Shown here: piece by piece, positions 32,076 to 40,540 of the stretch | Position numbering within the stretch: the stretch's first letter is position 1 | How the letters are laid out: every line of letters starts with the position of its first letter | Source of the DNA: Streptomyces sp. NBC_01351 | Lineage (GTDB): Bacteria > Actinomycetota > Actinomycetes > Streptomycetales > Streptomycetaceae | Assembly: GCF_036237315.1 (NCBI RefSeq) | Contig: NZ_CP108356.1 | Span: 8,127,501-8,191,500 of the forward strand | Length of the DNA stretch: 64,000 bases | Direction: 5' to 3' | Notes under the pieces: generated by a model | Told to the model about the DNA's origin: nothing | Seen by the model: the letters and a program-made list of their open reading frames with translations, nothing else | Databases searched by the model: none | Translations under genes and position numbers: made by a program

Positions 32076-34154
32076 ATGGGATCGCGTCATATCTGGATAA
32101 AGGCCGGGCGTGCGGCACAGCGCCGGGCGGCGGCCGCCACCTCGAGCGAAATCGACCTACTCGGACTCTATGACTGCCACCGGAACATCCGTGGACCGTA
32201 TGGCGGGTGCTCGGATTTTCTTCGCAGTCTCGTTCCAGTCGTACTCGAGCGGAATCCGAAGCTGTTTTTCGGCCACGAGGCCGAACTGCTGGTAGTGGCC
32301 CCTGAGCTGTGCGAGATCGTCGCTCACCGACGGGAAACCCTGGTCGATCTGGCCTCAGCAGATGAGCAGATCCGATTTCACCCACGTGGGCGGACGTTGC
32401 GAATTGCGCACGGCGTCGCCGACTTCCTCGAAGCATTCACGGCGGGCCACGACGGGCCGGCCGCAGTCTTTTTCGACAATGTCGACCACGCCGATCAGAC
32501 GACCGTCGAGCTGCTGAGCGTCCTGATGCGCCGTACCGACCCTTCCCGGTTGCAGCTCCGGATAGGTTCCGCTGGAGACCTGGAGTGGGCCGAGCGCTGC
32601 TCCGTGGTCCGTCTGGCGGAGGAGCCCGACGCGGAAGGTGAGCCCTGTTCCGATGATGTACTGGGTCGGCGGTATGTCGACGCCGACTGCGTGGAAGACA
32701 ACCCCGTGACACTGGCGGCCTACGAGCGGGCCGATCCGACTCGACGGGCCTGTTGGCACAGCGAGCGCGCTGCCGAACTGGCGGTCCGGGGCTCGCAGGT
32801 GGTCAGGCTCGGTGCGCTTCCCTGGCATCTCGAGCGGGGCACCGAGCCAATGACCGCCGGTGTGGCAGCCCTGCAGGAAGCCGCACAGCACTGCCTGCTC
32901 TCTGGCTTCTACCACAGCGCGGTCGAGTTCGCCGAGCGCGGGCTTCGCCTGGTGAACCCTCGAACCGACCACCGTAACTGGTGGAACTTCATCACCGGAC
33001 TGGCGAGTGCGCTGGCAGCTCTCGATCGGCCGGAGGAGGCGCTGGCCCGGTACCAGGAAGCGCGTGCCTCCACGATCAGTCCCAAGGTTCACATGGCCGC
33101 GGCCGGCTCCATCGCGGTGCTGCTCGCGCGCCATCTCCCGGATGAACAGCGCGACCTGACTGCTGCTCGGACCTGGGGAAACCAGGCAGTGGCAATCGCT
33201 AGCCTGCTGCCGGACGCCCGTGACCGGGTCGCGGCGAGCGTGTTCCACCAGCAGGCTCTCGCCCTGCTGGACGCTCGCACCGGCGATCTTGCCGGCGCAA
33301 TGCAGACCATCGCCGACGGGCTCGTCGACCTCGAGCGTCAATTCGGGCCGGAAGGCCGGAAACTCGACCGGGCGCGTTTGCTGCACAATCGAAGCCAGAT
33401 CCAGCTGAAACTGGGGCGACCCGACCTGGCGATCGCCGACCTGAACCGGGTGATCGAGCTCGACCCTCACCACGCGGACCACTACTTCGACAGGGCTCGG
33501 GTCCAGCGTGAACTCGAAGATCCGTTGTCTGCAGTTGCCGACTACAGTGCGGCGATCGCCCTGGGGCTGCCGTTTCCGGAGGAATACTACAATCGAGCTG
33601 ACACCTGGTCAGAGATCGGGGAGCACGCCAGGGCTCTGGCAGACCTCGATCGCGCCCTGGTCCTGGACCCGGAACATCTCGAGGCGCTGATCAGCCGGGC
33701 AGCGCTCCGGTTTTCCCTTAACGACATGGCCGGAGCAGAGGCGGATGCCAGGCGCGGGCTCGAGCTGGCACCGGGAGAACCGCGCCTGCTCTGCTCGCTC
33801 GCGCTGGTGCACAGCGAGCGCGGAGAGCTGGAGCAAGCAGATGGCCTTCTTACGACCGCCATCGACCGGGGGGTGGGCATTGCCGAACTCTGGGCCAACC
33901 GGGCGGCGGTGCGTTTCGAGCGTGGCGACGCGGAGTCCGCGATCCGTGACCTGGACCAGGCTATTGAGCTCGACGACACTCCGCTCTCCCGCTTCAACCG
34001 GGCACTCGGCTATCAAGCGCTCCAGCGCCGACACGAGGCGGAGCGTGAGCTGAGGAATCTGCTGGCCAGGGGAGATGAAGTCGACCCCGGTCTCAAGGCG
34101 GAGATTCACACGCAGCTGACCAGCTGCCGGCTCAACACGGGAGAACCATCGTGA
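32076..34154 (+). CDS. TPR protein with degenerate AAA/STAND N-terminus
   Basis: The 692-residue protein has an N-terminal ~200 residues like the ATPase part of large LuxR/STAND regulators (NIRGPYGGCSDFLRSLVP, LRIAHGVADFLEAF, and a Walker B-like AAVFFDNVDHADQTTVELLSVL), but no P-loop is visible. From ~residue 270 there are about ten TPR units (LALLDARTGDLAGAMQTIA, SQIQLKLGRPDLAIADLNRVIELDP, RVQRELEDPLSAVADYSAAIAL, ALADLDRALVLDPEHLEALISRAA). The ATG at 32076 is preferred over 32070 because of AGGA 5 bases upstream. It overlaps the MFS gene by 4 bp. It may bind the peptide, as TPR pheromone receptors do; this is inference. Base composition looks less GC-rich than the flanks. Confidence 0.72.
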   Translation: MGSRHIWIKAGRAAQRRAAAATSSEIDLLGLYDCHRNIRGPYGGCSDFLRSLVPVVLERNPKLFFGHEAELLVVAPELCEIVAHRRETLVDLASADEQIRFHPRGRTLRIAHGVADFLEAFTAGHDGPAAVFFDNVDHADQTTVELLSVLMRRTDPSRLQLRIGSAGDLEWAERCSVVRLAEEPDAEGEPCSDDVLGRRYVDADCVEDNPVTLAAYERADPTRRACWHSERAAELAVRGSQVVRLGALPWHLERGTEPMTAGVAALQEAAQHCLLSGFYHSAVEFAERGLRLVNPRTDHRNWWNFITGLASALAALDRPEEALARYQEARASTISPKVHMAAAGSIAVLLARHLPDEQRDLTAARTWGNQAVAIASLLPDARDRVAASVFHQQALALLDARTGDLAGAMQTIADGLVDLERQFGPEGRKLDRARLLHNRSQIQLKLGRPDLAIADLNRVIELDPHHADHYFDRARVQRELEDPLSAVADYSAAIALGLPFPEEYYNRADTWSEIGEHARALADLDRALVLDPEHLEALISRAALRFSLNDMAGAEADARRGLELAPGEPRLLCSLALVHSERGELEQADGLLTTAIDRGVGIAELWANRAAVRFERGDAESAIRDLDQAIELDDTPLSRFNRALGYQALQRRHEAERELRNLLARGDEVDPGLKAEIHTQLTSCRLNTGEPS

Positions 34155-35410
34155 TCGTACGGGGGGTCTTCGGCCATCACGACTTCAGGCAGTTGTGGAT
34201 CGGCGATGCGATCAGCCAGTTCGGGTCGACAGTGAGCATGCTCGCGCTCCCCTTGGTCGCCCTGTCAGCGCTTGGGGCGAGTGTGGGAGAGGTCGGCCTG
34301 CTGACGGTGTTCGAATCCGTCGCGTACTTGCTGGTCGGTCTTCCGGCTGGTGCTTGGGTCGACAGACTGCCACGGCGCGCGGTGCTGCTGATCGGGGATC
34401 TAGGACGTGCGGCCCTGTTGGGCTCCGTGCCGTTGGCCTGGATGCTGGACGTGCTGACACTGGCCCAGCTCTATGGAGTGGCATTGGGCGTGGGGATCCT
34501 GTCGATCTTCTACGGGGCGGCCTATCAGAGCTACCTGCCGACTCTGGTGCGCAAGGAGCAACTGGTCGAGGCCAACGCTCGGCTGGAAGCGAGCAATGCC
34601 GTCGCCAATTGGGCCGGCCCAGGAGTCGGCGGCCTGCTGGTCCAGTGGCTCTCCGCGCCGTTCGCGGTAGTGCTTGACGCGCTGAGCTTCGTCGGTTCTG
34701 CCGTGTTCATCAGCCGGATCCGGACGCATGAGGTCCGTCCGCCGGTCTCCGCCGACCGCAAGCTCGGCCGCGAGATCCGCGAAGGGCTGCGTTTCGTCGT
34801 CGGCCATCCCGTACTGCGGGGTATCACCATGAGCACGAGCATCCTGAGTCTCTTCGGGTCCATGAGCGGCTCGATGGTGATCGTCCTGCTATCCAGTGAC
34901 TTGGAACTCCCGGCCGGGTCCATCGGACTTATGTTCAGTGTGGCGGGAGCAGCTGGACTGGTTGGCGCCACGTTGGCCTCCAAAGTGGCAGCATGGTTCG
35001 GCCAAGGACCGGGACTGGTGATGGCAGTCGTCGTGAGCACACTCTTGGGTCTGGTCACCCCGGTTGTCCAAGAGGGTTGGCTGGTCTGGTGCTTCGTGGT
35101 GTCCAACAGTCTGGGAATAGCTTGCGCCGTGATCTACAGGATCATCCAGGTGAGCTTCCGGCAGCGTCTCTGTCCGCCGGAGTTGCGCGGTCGTGTGAAC
35201 GGGACTGTCCGATTCCTGGTGTGGGGGATGATGCCTATCGGTGCGGCAATCGGAAGCGGGCTGGGTGTCTACTACTCGCCCCGGACAGCTTTGTGGGTGG
35301 CGGCAGTCGGGGCGACGACGGCTGCGCTTCCGCTCCTCCTTGCCGGGCTGGCGCGGATGCGCGTACTTCCAAGCGACCCGAGCGACCGGCCGACTGTGGA
35401 GATTGGCTGA
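34151..35410 (+). CDS. MFS exporter
   Basis: The 419-residue protein has 12 predicted helices and MFS_3-type exporter motifs: FRQLWIGDAISQFGSTVSMLALP at helix 1, AGAWVDRLPRRAVLLIGDLGRAA in the loop 2-3 region (G-x-x-x-D-R-x-x-R-R), and a second half starting VLRGITMSTSILSLFGSM. Its GTG start overlaps the stop of the TPR gene (GTGA), so the two are translationally coupled. In this cassette it is the obvious candidate to export the 29-residue peptide or its product. The family also exports macrolides and other drugs. The actual substrate is unknown. Confidence 0.85.
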   Translation: MIVRGVFGHHDFRQLWIGDAISQFGSTVSMLALPLVALSALGASVGEVGLLTVFESVAYLLVGLPAGAWVDRLPRRAVLLIGDLGRAALLGSVPLAWMLDVLTLAQLYGVALGVGILSIFYGAAYQSYLPTLVRKEQLVEANARLEASNAVANWAGPGVGGLLVQWLSAPFAVVLDALSFVGSAVFISRIRTHEVRPPVSADRKLGREIREGLRFVVGHPVLRGITMSTSILSLFGSMSGSMVIVLLSSDLELPAGSIGLMFSVAGAAGLVGATLASKVAAWFGQGPGLVMAVVVSTLLGLVTPVVQEGWLVWCFVVSNSLGIACAVIYRIIQVSFRQRLCPPELRGRVNGTVRFLVWGMMPIGAAIGSGLGVYYSPRTALWVAAVGATTAALPLLLAGLARMRVLPSDPSDRPTVEIG

Positions 35411-35590
35411 GCGGTTTGGCGGCTGTGTTGGCTCACTGGATCTGCGCACGGTGCGGGACACCAGGGCTCCGGGCGGCCAAGTTCTTTGAGTCGTCCAACA
35501 GCGACAAGCTCACAGCCATACCCCGAACCCCCGGGCCCGCCGATCTTACGAATGACTGGTTGAGACCCACGCTTGGAAGGTGGGACAAGC

Positions 35591-36247
35591 TCACGAGGCG
35601 GTCCCCAGGGCCGCCGCGGCCTTCTCCGCCCGTCGTCGGACCACCCACGCGAGCACGTGCAACAGGATGCCGACGAGGAGCGCCCCCGCCCCCGCCAGCT
35701 GCCCCATGGCGACCAGCAGGGCCGGCGGCCGCGTCACGACCCGGTCGGTCACCCCGAAGGCGGCGACCGGCCCGTTGTCGGCGAACTGCGACCCGGTGGA
35801 GTTCTCCCGGTGGTCACTCATCAGGAACACGTGCCCGACGGGCACGGTCACCTCGAAGGGCACCGTCGAAGGCGTCTTGGGGTCGTGGAGGTACGGCTCG
35901 TTGAGCGGCTCCTCGTTGAGGGTCAGCGCCGCGTCGCCGATCTTGTACGAGATCCGGTCGCCGGCGACGGCCACGACCCGGCTCACGTCGTACTGGCCGG
36001 CGAACCACGGCACGGAGGCGAGTACGACGTCGCCCCGCCGCACCTCCTCGGGGCTGACGGGCTCGAAGAAGACCAGGTCCCCGTCGTGGTACGTCGGTTC
36101 CATGGCGACGCCGAAGTGCTTGCCCGGGTTGAAATCCCGCAGCGGTACCGCGATCTGCACCACGGTGGTCACCGCCAGTGCGAGCGCCCCCGCGGCCACG
36201 ACCGAGGTCCTCGCGATCCCCAGCCTTCGGCCCGGCCTGCGTTCCAT
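35591..36247 (-). CDS. Signal peptidase I-like protein lacking catalytic Ser and Lys
   Basis: The 218-residue protein has an N-terminal membrane helix (TSVVAAGALALAVTTVVQIAV), then the S26 fold: GVAMEPTYHDGDLV (residues 46-59), RGDVVLAS, DVSRVVAVAGDRISYKIGD, GHVFLMSDHRENSTGSQF, and a C-terminal helix. In active signal peptidase I the box is S-M-x-P-T and the general base is a Lys before R-V. Here the Ser position is A48 and the Lys position is S89. Both expected residues are missing, so it should be inactive as a normal Ser-Lys protease. The ATG at 36247 has GGGAGGG about 9 bases upstream. It is convergent with the MFS gene. Confidence 0.75.
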   Translation of the reverse strand: MERRPGRRLGIARTSVVAAGALALAVTTVVQIAVPLRDFNPGKHFGVAMEPTYHDGDLVFFEPVSPEEVRRGDVVLASVPWFAGQYDVSRVVAVAGDRISYKIGDAALTLNEEPLNEPYLHDPKTPSTVPFEVTVPVGHVFLMSDHRENSTGSQFADNGPVAAFGVTDRVVTRPPALLVAMGQLAGAGALLVGILLHVLAWVVRRRAEKAAAALGTAS

Positions 36248-36317
36248 TTCCGCTTTCCCTCCCGACGGTGCCGTGCAATGGCCAGAACAGTACGGTCGGT
36301 TCGATGCCGCAACGCAG

Positions 36318-36350
36318 TCGGGTCCCGTACCGGAGCGGTACGGGACCCGA
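36318..36350. terminator. Perfect 14-bp inverted repeat
   Basis: tcgggtcccgtacc and ggtacgggacccga pair perfectly with a 5-base loop (ggagc). It lies just upstream of the signal-peptidase-like gene and just after the remnant at 36351-36650. It fits a terminator for the remnant's strand, or an operator. Confidence 0.6.
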
Positions 36351-36650
36351 CGGAGCAGCCGAAGGGGCAGCGGATGCGCCATTCTCGTTTGGGGAGGGGG
36401 CCTTCCCAGCTGTCGGTACTCATGTCTGCCCAGTCGGGGGAGACGAAGACGGGGCGTGTGCGGGCGTGGTCGCCGTTCCGCTGGCAGCGCATGATCGGTC
36501 CGAGGCCGGGAATGACCGCCTCGCCGTTGAGGCCGATGCGCAGGTCGTCGGGCCCGTCGGCGCCGGCTTCCAGCCAGAGGGTGAGCTCGGACGGCAGCCA
36601 GCCGACGAGTGCGGTGTCCTCGTAGACGACCTGAGCCTTCGGTGATGAAC
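36345..36650 (-). pseudogene. N-terminally truncated hypothetical gene
   Basis: The minus strand reads KAQVVYEDTALVGWLPSELT, then GADGPDDLRIGLNGEAVIPG and PVFVSPDWADMSTDSWEG, with strong coding character. A stop lies just upstream and no start codon is available, so the 5' end is missing. I do not recognise the family. It ends near the inverted repeat at 36318. Confidence 0.45.
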
Positions 36651-36654
36651 TGGA

Positions 36655-36955
36655 TCAGAGTTTCAGCGGCCCGAAGGTGCCCTCTCGGAAGGTGAAGGTG
36701 GTCGGCTCGGCGTCGAACTCCTCCTGGAAGTGCCCGCAGTAGCCAGGTTCTGCGATGTGAGGTGCGAGCAGGTCCAGGATGGTGTAGAGGTCACCCATCA
36801 TGTCGTCGAGCCAGAGGTTGCGGCTGAACAGTCCCCAGCCGTGGCGTTCAACGCCTGCCGCCGTGAAGTCACGGGACTGGCGTCGCAGGGATGCAAAGTC
36901 TCCTCCTGGCAGGCGAGTGTCAGGGTCCGGGGCGAACAGTGGATATGAATGTTCC
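36655..36955 (-). pseudogene. Hypothetical gene truncated by an IS21 remnant
   Basis: The minus strand encodes a protein tail: HSYPLFAPDPDTRLPGGDF, then VERHGWGLFSRNLWLDDM and TILDLLAPHIAEPGYCGHF, ending GTFGPLKL. Upstream of about 36955 the frame enters the IstB remnant read backwards, so the native N-terminus is lost. The family is unrecognised. The end matches an ordinary cytosolic protein. Confidence 0.5.
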
Positions 36956-36969
36956 TCCGCGTCGGGCTC

Positions 36970-37209
36970 TGCCGGCCGCTCGGGGACAAGAAGGGCGCCA
37001 AGTTCCTGTTCCGGATTTTCACCGAGCGCGAGGAATGCAAGGCGACCGCCGTCGCCACCAACTCCCCGTTCGCCGAGTGGGACAAGACCTTCGGAGACCC
37101 GCGTGTCTGCGCGTCCATCGCCGGCCGGATCACCTTCCGCTGCACCCTCATCCAGACCGGCACCGAGTCCCACCGCTTCCGGATCACTGAAGCCGAACGA
37201 CGCGGCTGA
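36970..37209 (+). pseudogene. IS21 IstB helper ATPase, C-terminal remnant
   Basis: The plus strand encodes KFLFRIFTEREECKATAVAT, NSPFAEWDKTFGDPRVCASI and RITFRCTLIQTGTESHRFR. These are the last conserved blocks of IstB-like IS21 proteins (T-N-L/S-P-F-x-E-W and E-T-x-S-Y/H-R). The Walker motifs and IstA are absent. Confidence 0.75.
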
Positions 37210-37226
37210 CAGGGAAGCCCTCCCGG

Positions 37227-37805
37227 TCAGTCGCGGCTGGACAGAGGAGTGCGCAGTTCCACACGGAGCTGAACGGACGTGAGGATGGGTAGTCCGAACA
37301 AGGCGTGACGCAGTTCCGTCGATCGCGCGGCGATGACGTCGAGGTCCCACAGCTGGCGCTTGAGTTCGTTGATCAGTGCCTTGTCGGTGTCGAGAAGGTC
37401 GCCCTCTTCCAGCTCGGCGCCGGCAGGGTACTCGAGGTGCTGATCATCGGTAGCCCGGCCACTGGCCCAGACAGCAAAGTCGGTGCATCCGAAGAGGTAC
37501 GCATACGCTGTACTGAGGGACGCGGCTGCGGCGGGCTCGTGCGCATCGTCGGAGCCCACCAGGCGGTCGTGGTTGCAGTAGTCGCTGAGCATGTACTGGG
37601 CCAAGCCGCGGTTGACGGCGGTATGGGCCGCCGGATCGCCGAGGACGCCCTCCCACACTGAGTTCAGGAGCGGTCGCAGACCCAGAGTGAAGGCTGCCTG
37701 TTCATTCTCGGGCAGGGCCTCGTGCCGGCTCATCAGGCGCTCGGCAACACCTGCGGCGAAGACACCCCACTCGCTGGGCGACGCGGCCTCCAGACGCGCT
37801 TTCAC
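37227..37805 (-). CDS. Hypothetical helical protein with a possible frameshift at its start
   Basis: The ~192-residue product begins VKARLEAASPSEWGVFAAGVA and continues with helices (RHEALPENEQAAFTLGLRPLLNSV, NRGLAQYMLSDYCNHDR, SLSTAYAYLFGCTDFAVWASG). The last part (RSTELRHALFGLPILT) is also helical. I do not recognise a named family. Just upstream, a 10-codon frame (MDTWQDLIAS) ends in TGA overlapping the GTG used here. It reads like the native N-terminus shifted by one base. Either the gene starts at GTG 37805 or it carries a frameshift near codon 10. Confidence 0.55.
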   Translation of the reverse strand: MKARLEAASPSEWGVFAAGVAERLMSRHEALPENEQAAFTLGLRPLLNSVWEGVLGDPAAHTAVNRGLAQYMLSDYCNHDRLVGSDDAHEPAAAASLSTAYAYLFGCTDFAVWASGRATDDQHLEYPAGAELEEGDLLDTDKALINELKRQLWDLDVIAARSTELRHALFGLPILTSVQLRVELRTPLSSRD

Positions 37806-38159
37806 GACGCTATGAGGTCCTGCCACGTGTCCATTCGAGCCCCCCCCCGAGCCAGATTTCGGCGTGATCAAGCCCGCCTCGGGAGTTATCCCATCCACGG
37901 CTGAAAACGCTTGAGGCAGTCGCCGGCAAGCCGACTGGACATCAAAAGGGCGGGCCCGCCCGACACCGCGCATGTCAGGGACACGGACCAGAAGGGCCCA
38001 GGCCACCAAAGTACTGGCCCGTATCCCCGCTACCGCAGACACTCCCACCCACACGTCACTCGATCAGGGTGGCTCCCATTCTCGCCGCCGATCAGGACCT
38101 GCATCGCTGTCCATCGCGTGCACAGACGGACCAACGCGGCTCCCGAAACCACCGCCCAC

Positions 38160-39044
38160 ATGGCTTTCGTTCACCCCGCCGAAAACAGGCCGGCCGTGGA
38201 GCCTGCCTCTGGAGGACCGGGCACTCCTGGTCGCGGCATACTGGCGCACGAACTTGACGATGCGGCAGCTCGCCCTGCTGTTCGGGGTCTCGAAGTCTGC
38301 AGCAGACCGGATCATCGACCATCTGGGGCCGATGCAGGCGCTCCAACCCCGCAGGCGTTTCGCCAAGGACACCGTGCTCATCGTGGACGGCACCCTGGTG
38401 CCCACCCGCGATCACACCATTGCCGAGCGGTCGAAGAACTACCGGTACTCCACCAACCACCAGGTCGTCATCGACGCCGACACCCGCCTGATTGTCGTTG
38501 TCAGCCGGCCGCTCGCCGGTAACCGCAACGACTGCAAGGCGTGGGAGGAGTCCGGAGCCAAAGCCGCCGTCGGCAGGACCCTCACGATCGCCGACGGCGG
38601 CTATCCGGGCACCGGACTGGTCATCCCGCACCGCCGCGATCGCGGGCAGGCCGAACTCCCGGCTTGGAAAGAGGAACACAACAACTCCCACAAGCAGGTC
38701 CGCGCCCGCGTCGAGTACGTCTTCGCCCGCATGAAGACCTGGAAGGTCCTCCGCGACTGCCGTCTCAAAGGCGACGGCGTTCATCACGCCATGCTCAGCT
38801 GGGCTCGATGGACGAGGTCACGGCCCACGCCGATGCTCTCCGCCGCCCCCACCCCGAGCGGACAATGGCTCTGGGCGGTGGACGGGTGGCCCGGACCTTC
38901 GGGCACCCGCCCGCCGACCCACTCCGGCGGCGGCCCTGATGGCCCTCACCGTGGCGATCCTCGACGACCCGAGTGGACACCACACCCTTGTGCCGCTCCT
39001 GTCAGGAAAAATGCCCAGCGCCGAGGCTTCCGCAACACCCTTTA
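38160..39044 (+). pseudogene. IS5-type transposase with aberrant C-terminus
   Basis: The frame reads DRALLVAAYWRTNLTMRQLA, VLIVDGTLVPTRDHTIAER, YRYSTNHQVVIDADTRLIVV, TIADGGYPGTGLVIPHRRD and RVEYVFARMKTWKVLRDCRL. This is the DDE core of the same IS family as 5750-6505 but without its internal deletion. After KGDGVHHAM the frame changes to unrelated sequence for about 240 bp. It then ends in ttccgcaacacccttt, the same right end as the other copy. The left inverted repeat was not found. The element is a rearranged, probably dead copy, and its right end abuts the MFS stop codon. Confidence 0.7.
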
Positions 39045-40445
39045 GATAGGGGTCCCGGTGGACCGTGGCCGCGCGGCGCGGGCCACGACGAGGAGGAAGA
39101 GTCCGCAGGCCGACACGAGCAGCCATCCCGGTCGGGTCGCGGCGGCGAGGCCGGCGGGGTCGGCGCCCGTGACCAGGCCGCCGGCGACGGCGATGCCGAC
39201 CGCCGCACCGACCTGGCGCGCGGTGGAGGTGATCGCCCCCGCCACTCCGGCTCGGGACGGCGGCAGACCGTTGACCGCGGTGTTGGTCAGGGGGGCGTTG
39301 GCGAAGCCGAACCCGATGCCGATCAGCAGGAAGGCGAGGAAGATCAGCGACACGCTCGTGTCCTGGTCCAGGTTCACCAGGCACAGACCACCGGCCGCGG
39401 TGAATCCGCCCGCGAGGATCAGCGGACGGTGCGGTCCGAGACGACCCACCAGGGTGCCGGACCAGGGCGCGCACACAGTGGCCCCGAGAGCCATGGGCAA
39501 GGTCGCGGCGCCGGTCGCGAGCGGTGTCCAGCCACGGGTGTGCTGGAGGTAGAAGGTGTTGAGCAGGAGGGTCACGTTCAGCGCGACGAACACCGCCGTC
39601 GCGCCGAGCACCGCTGTGACGAACGGCGGTCGGCGGAAGAGGCCGAGGTCCATCAGGGGTTCACCGCGGCGCAGCTCGACGAGAACGAAGCCGGCCGTGG
39701 CCGCCGCTGTCAGGGCGTAACCGGCAAGGGCCGAGGGCGACGTCCAGCCGATGCGGGGTCCTTCGATGAGGATCCCAACAGAGACGCAGAGGACCACGGT
39801 GAGGAGCACCTGGCCGGGCAGGTCGAGGCGCCGGGCGCGCTCCCCGCGGGACTCCGGCACGAACACGGCGACCAGGACGAGAGCGGCGATGACTACCGGC
39901 GCGTTGATCCAGAACACCGACCGCCAGTCGAACGCGGCGATGAGCGCCCCGCCGGTGATCGGGCCCGCCGCCATGCTGAGCCCGAAGACCGAGGCCCACA
40001 CCCCGATCGCGCGGGCCCGTTCCCGTGGGTCGGGCATCGCGTTCACCACGATCGCCAGGGCTACCGGACTCAGCATCGAGGCCCCGATTCCCTGGACGGC
40101 CCGGGCGGCGACGAGCACGCCGAGGGACGGGGCGAGGGCGCACGCGAGGGATGCCAGGCCGAAGACGAGCAGTCCGCACTGGAAGACCCGACGGCGCCCG
40201 AAACGGTCCGCGAGGGCGCCGGAGACGATGAGCAGGCTGGCCATGACCACGGTGTAGGCGTCGACGACCCACTCGAGACCACGCGTGCCCACATCGAGGC
40301 TTCGCCCGATTTCGGGCAGCCCGACGTTGACGATGGTGGTGTCCACACCGACCAGGAACATGCTGAGCGCGCAGACCGCCAGCACCGTCCGGCGCCGGCG
40401 CGCGCTCAGCGGGGAGGGTGGAGCGGCAAGGGATTTCGTGAGCAC
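39042..40445 (-). CDS. MFS drug exporter, EmrB/QacA (DHA2) type
   Basis: The 467-residue protein has the 14-helix DHA2 pattern. Helix 1 carries VCALSMFLVGVDTTIVNVGLPEI (motif D1), then WVVDAYTVVMASLLIVSG, and the loop motif GALADRFGRRRVFQCGL. Motif C is GIWASVFG-like (GVWASVFGLSMAAGPITGG). The GTG at 40445 follows a GGGGGAAC site. It is divergent from an XRE-cupin regulator gene; an inverted repeat lies between the two. By family it exports drugs or toxic compounds by proton antiport. Its TAA stop coincides with the right end of an IS5-type element. Confidence 0.87.
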   Translation of the reverse strand: MLTKSLAAPPSPLSARRRRTVLAVCALSMFLVGVDTTIVNVGLPEIGRSLDVGTRGLEWVVDAYTVVMASLLIVSGALADRFGRRRVFQCGLLVFGLASLACALAPSLGVLVAARAVQGIGASMLSPVALAIVVNAMPDPRERARAIGVWASVFGLSMAAGPITGGALIAAFDWRSVFWINAPVVIAALVLVAVFVPESRGERARRLDLPGQVLLTVVLCVSVGILIEGPRIGWTSPSALAGYALTAAATAGFVLVELRRGEPLMDLGLFRRPPFVTAVLGATAVFVALNVTLLLNTFYLQHTRGWTPLATGAATLPMALGATVCAPWSGTLVGRLGPHRPLILAGGFTAAGGLCLVNLDQDTSVSLIFLAFLLIGIGFGFANAPLTNTAVNGLPPSRAGVAGAITSTARQVGAAVGIAVAGGLVTGADPAGLAAATRPGWLLVSACGLFLLVVARAARPRSTGTPI

Positions 40446-40513
40446 GGGAGTTCCCCCTTCGACGAGATCGGACGCCGCCCAGAGTCGGGCGGGGGAAGGG
40501 CCCAGGACCAGAA

Positions 40514-40534
40514 ATTTTGCGGAGACCGCAAAAT
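40514..40534. promoter_or_regulatory. Operator between MFS exporter and XRE-cupin gene
   Basis: ATTTTGCGG and CCGCAAAAT form a perfect 9-bp inverted repeat around AGA. It ends 6 bp before the regulator ATG and lies 69 bp upstream of the exporter start. The AT-rich arms stand out in GC-rich DNA. It is the obvious candidate site for the XRE protein. Confidence 0.6.
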
Positions 40535-40540
40535 GGCCGT

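Noticed and set aside
31881..36247. Signal-peptidase-like protein as the protease of the 29-residue peptide
   Set aside because: It lacks both catalytic residues, is on the opposite strand and is separated by 180 bp, so a direct role cannot be supported.
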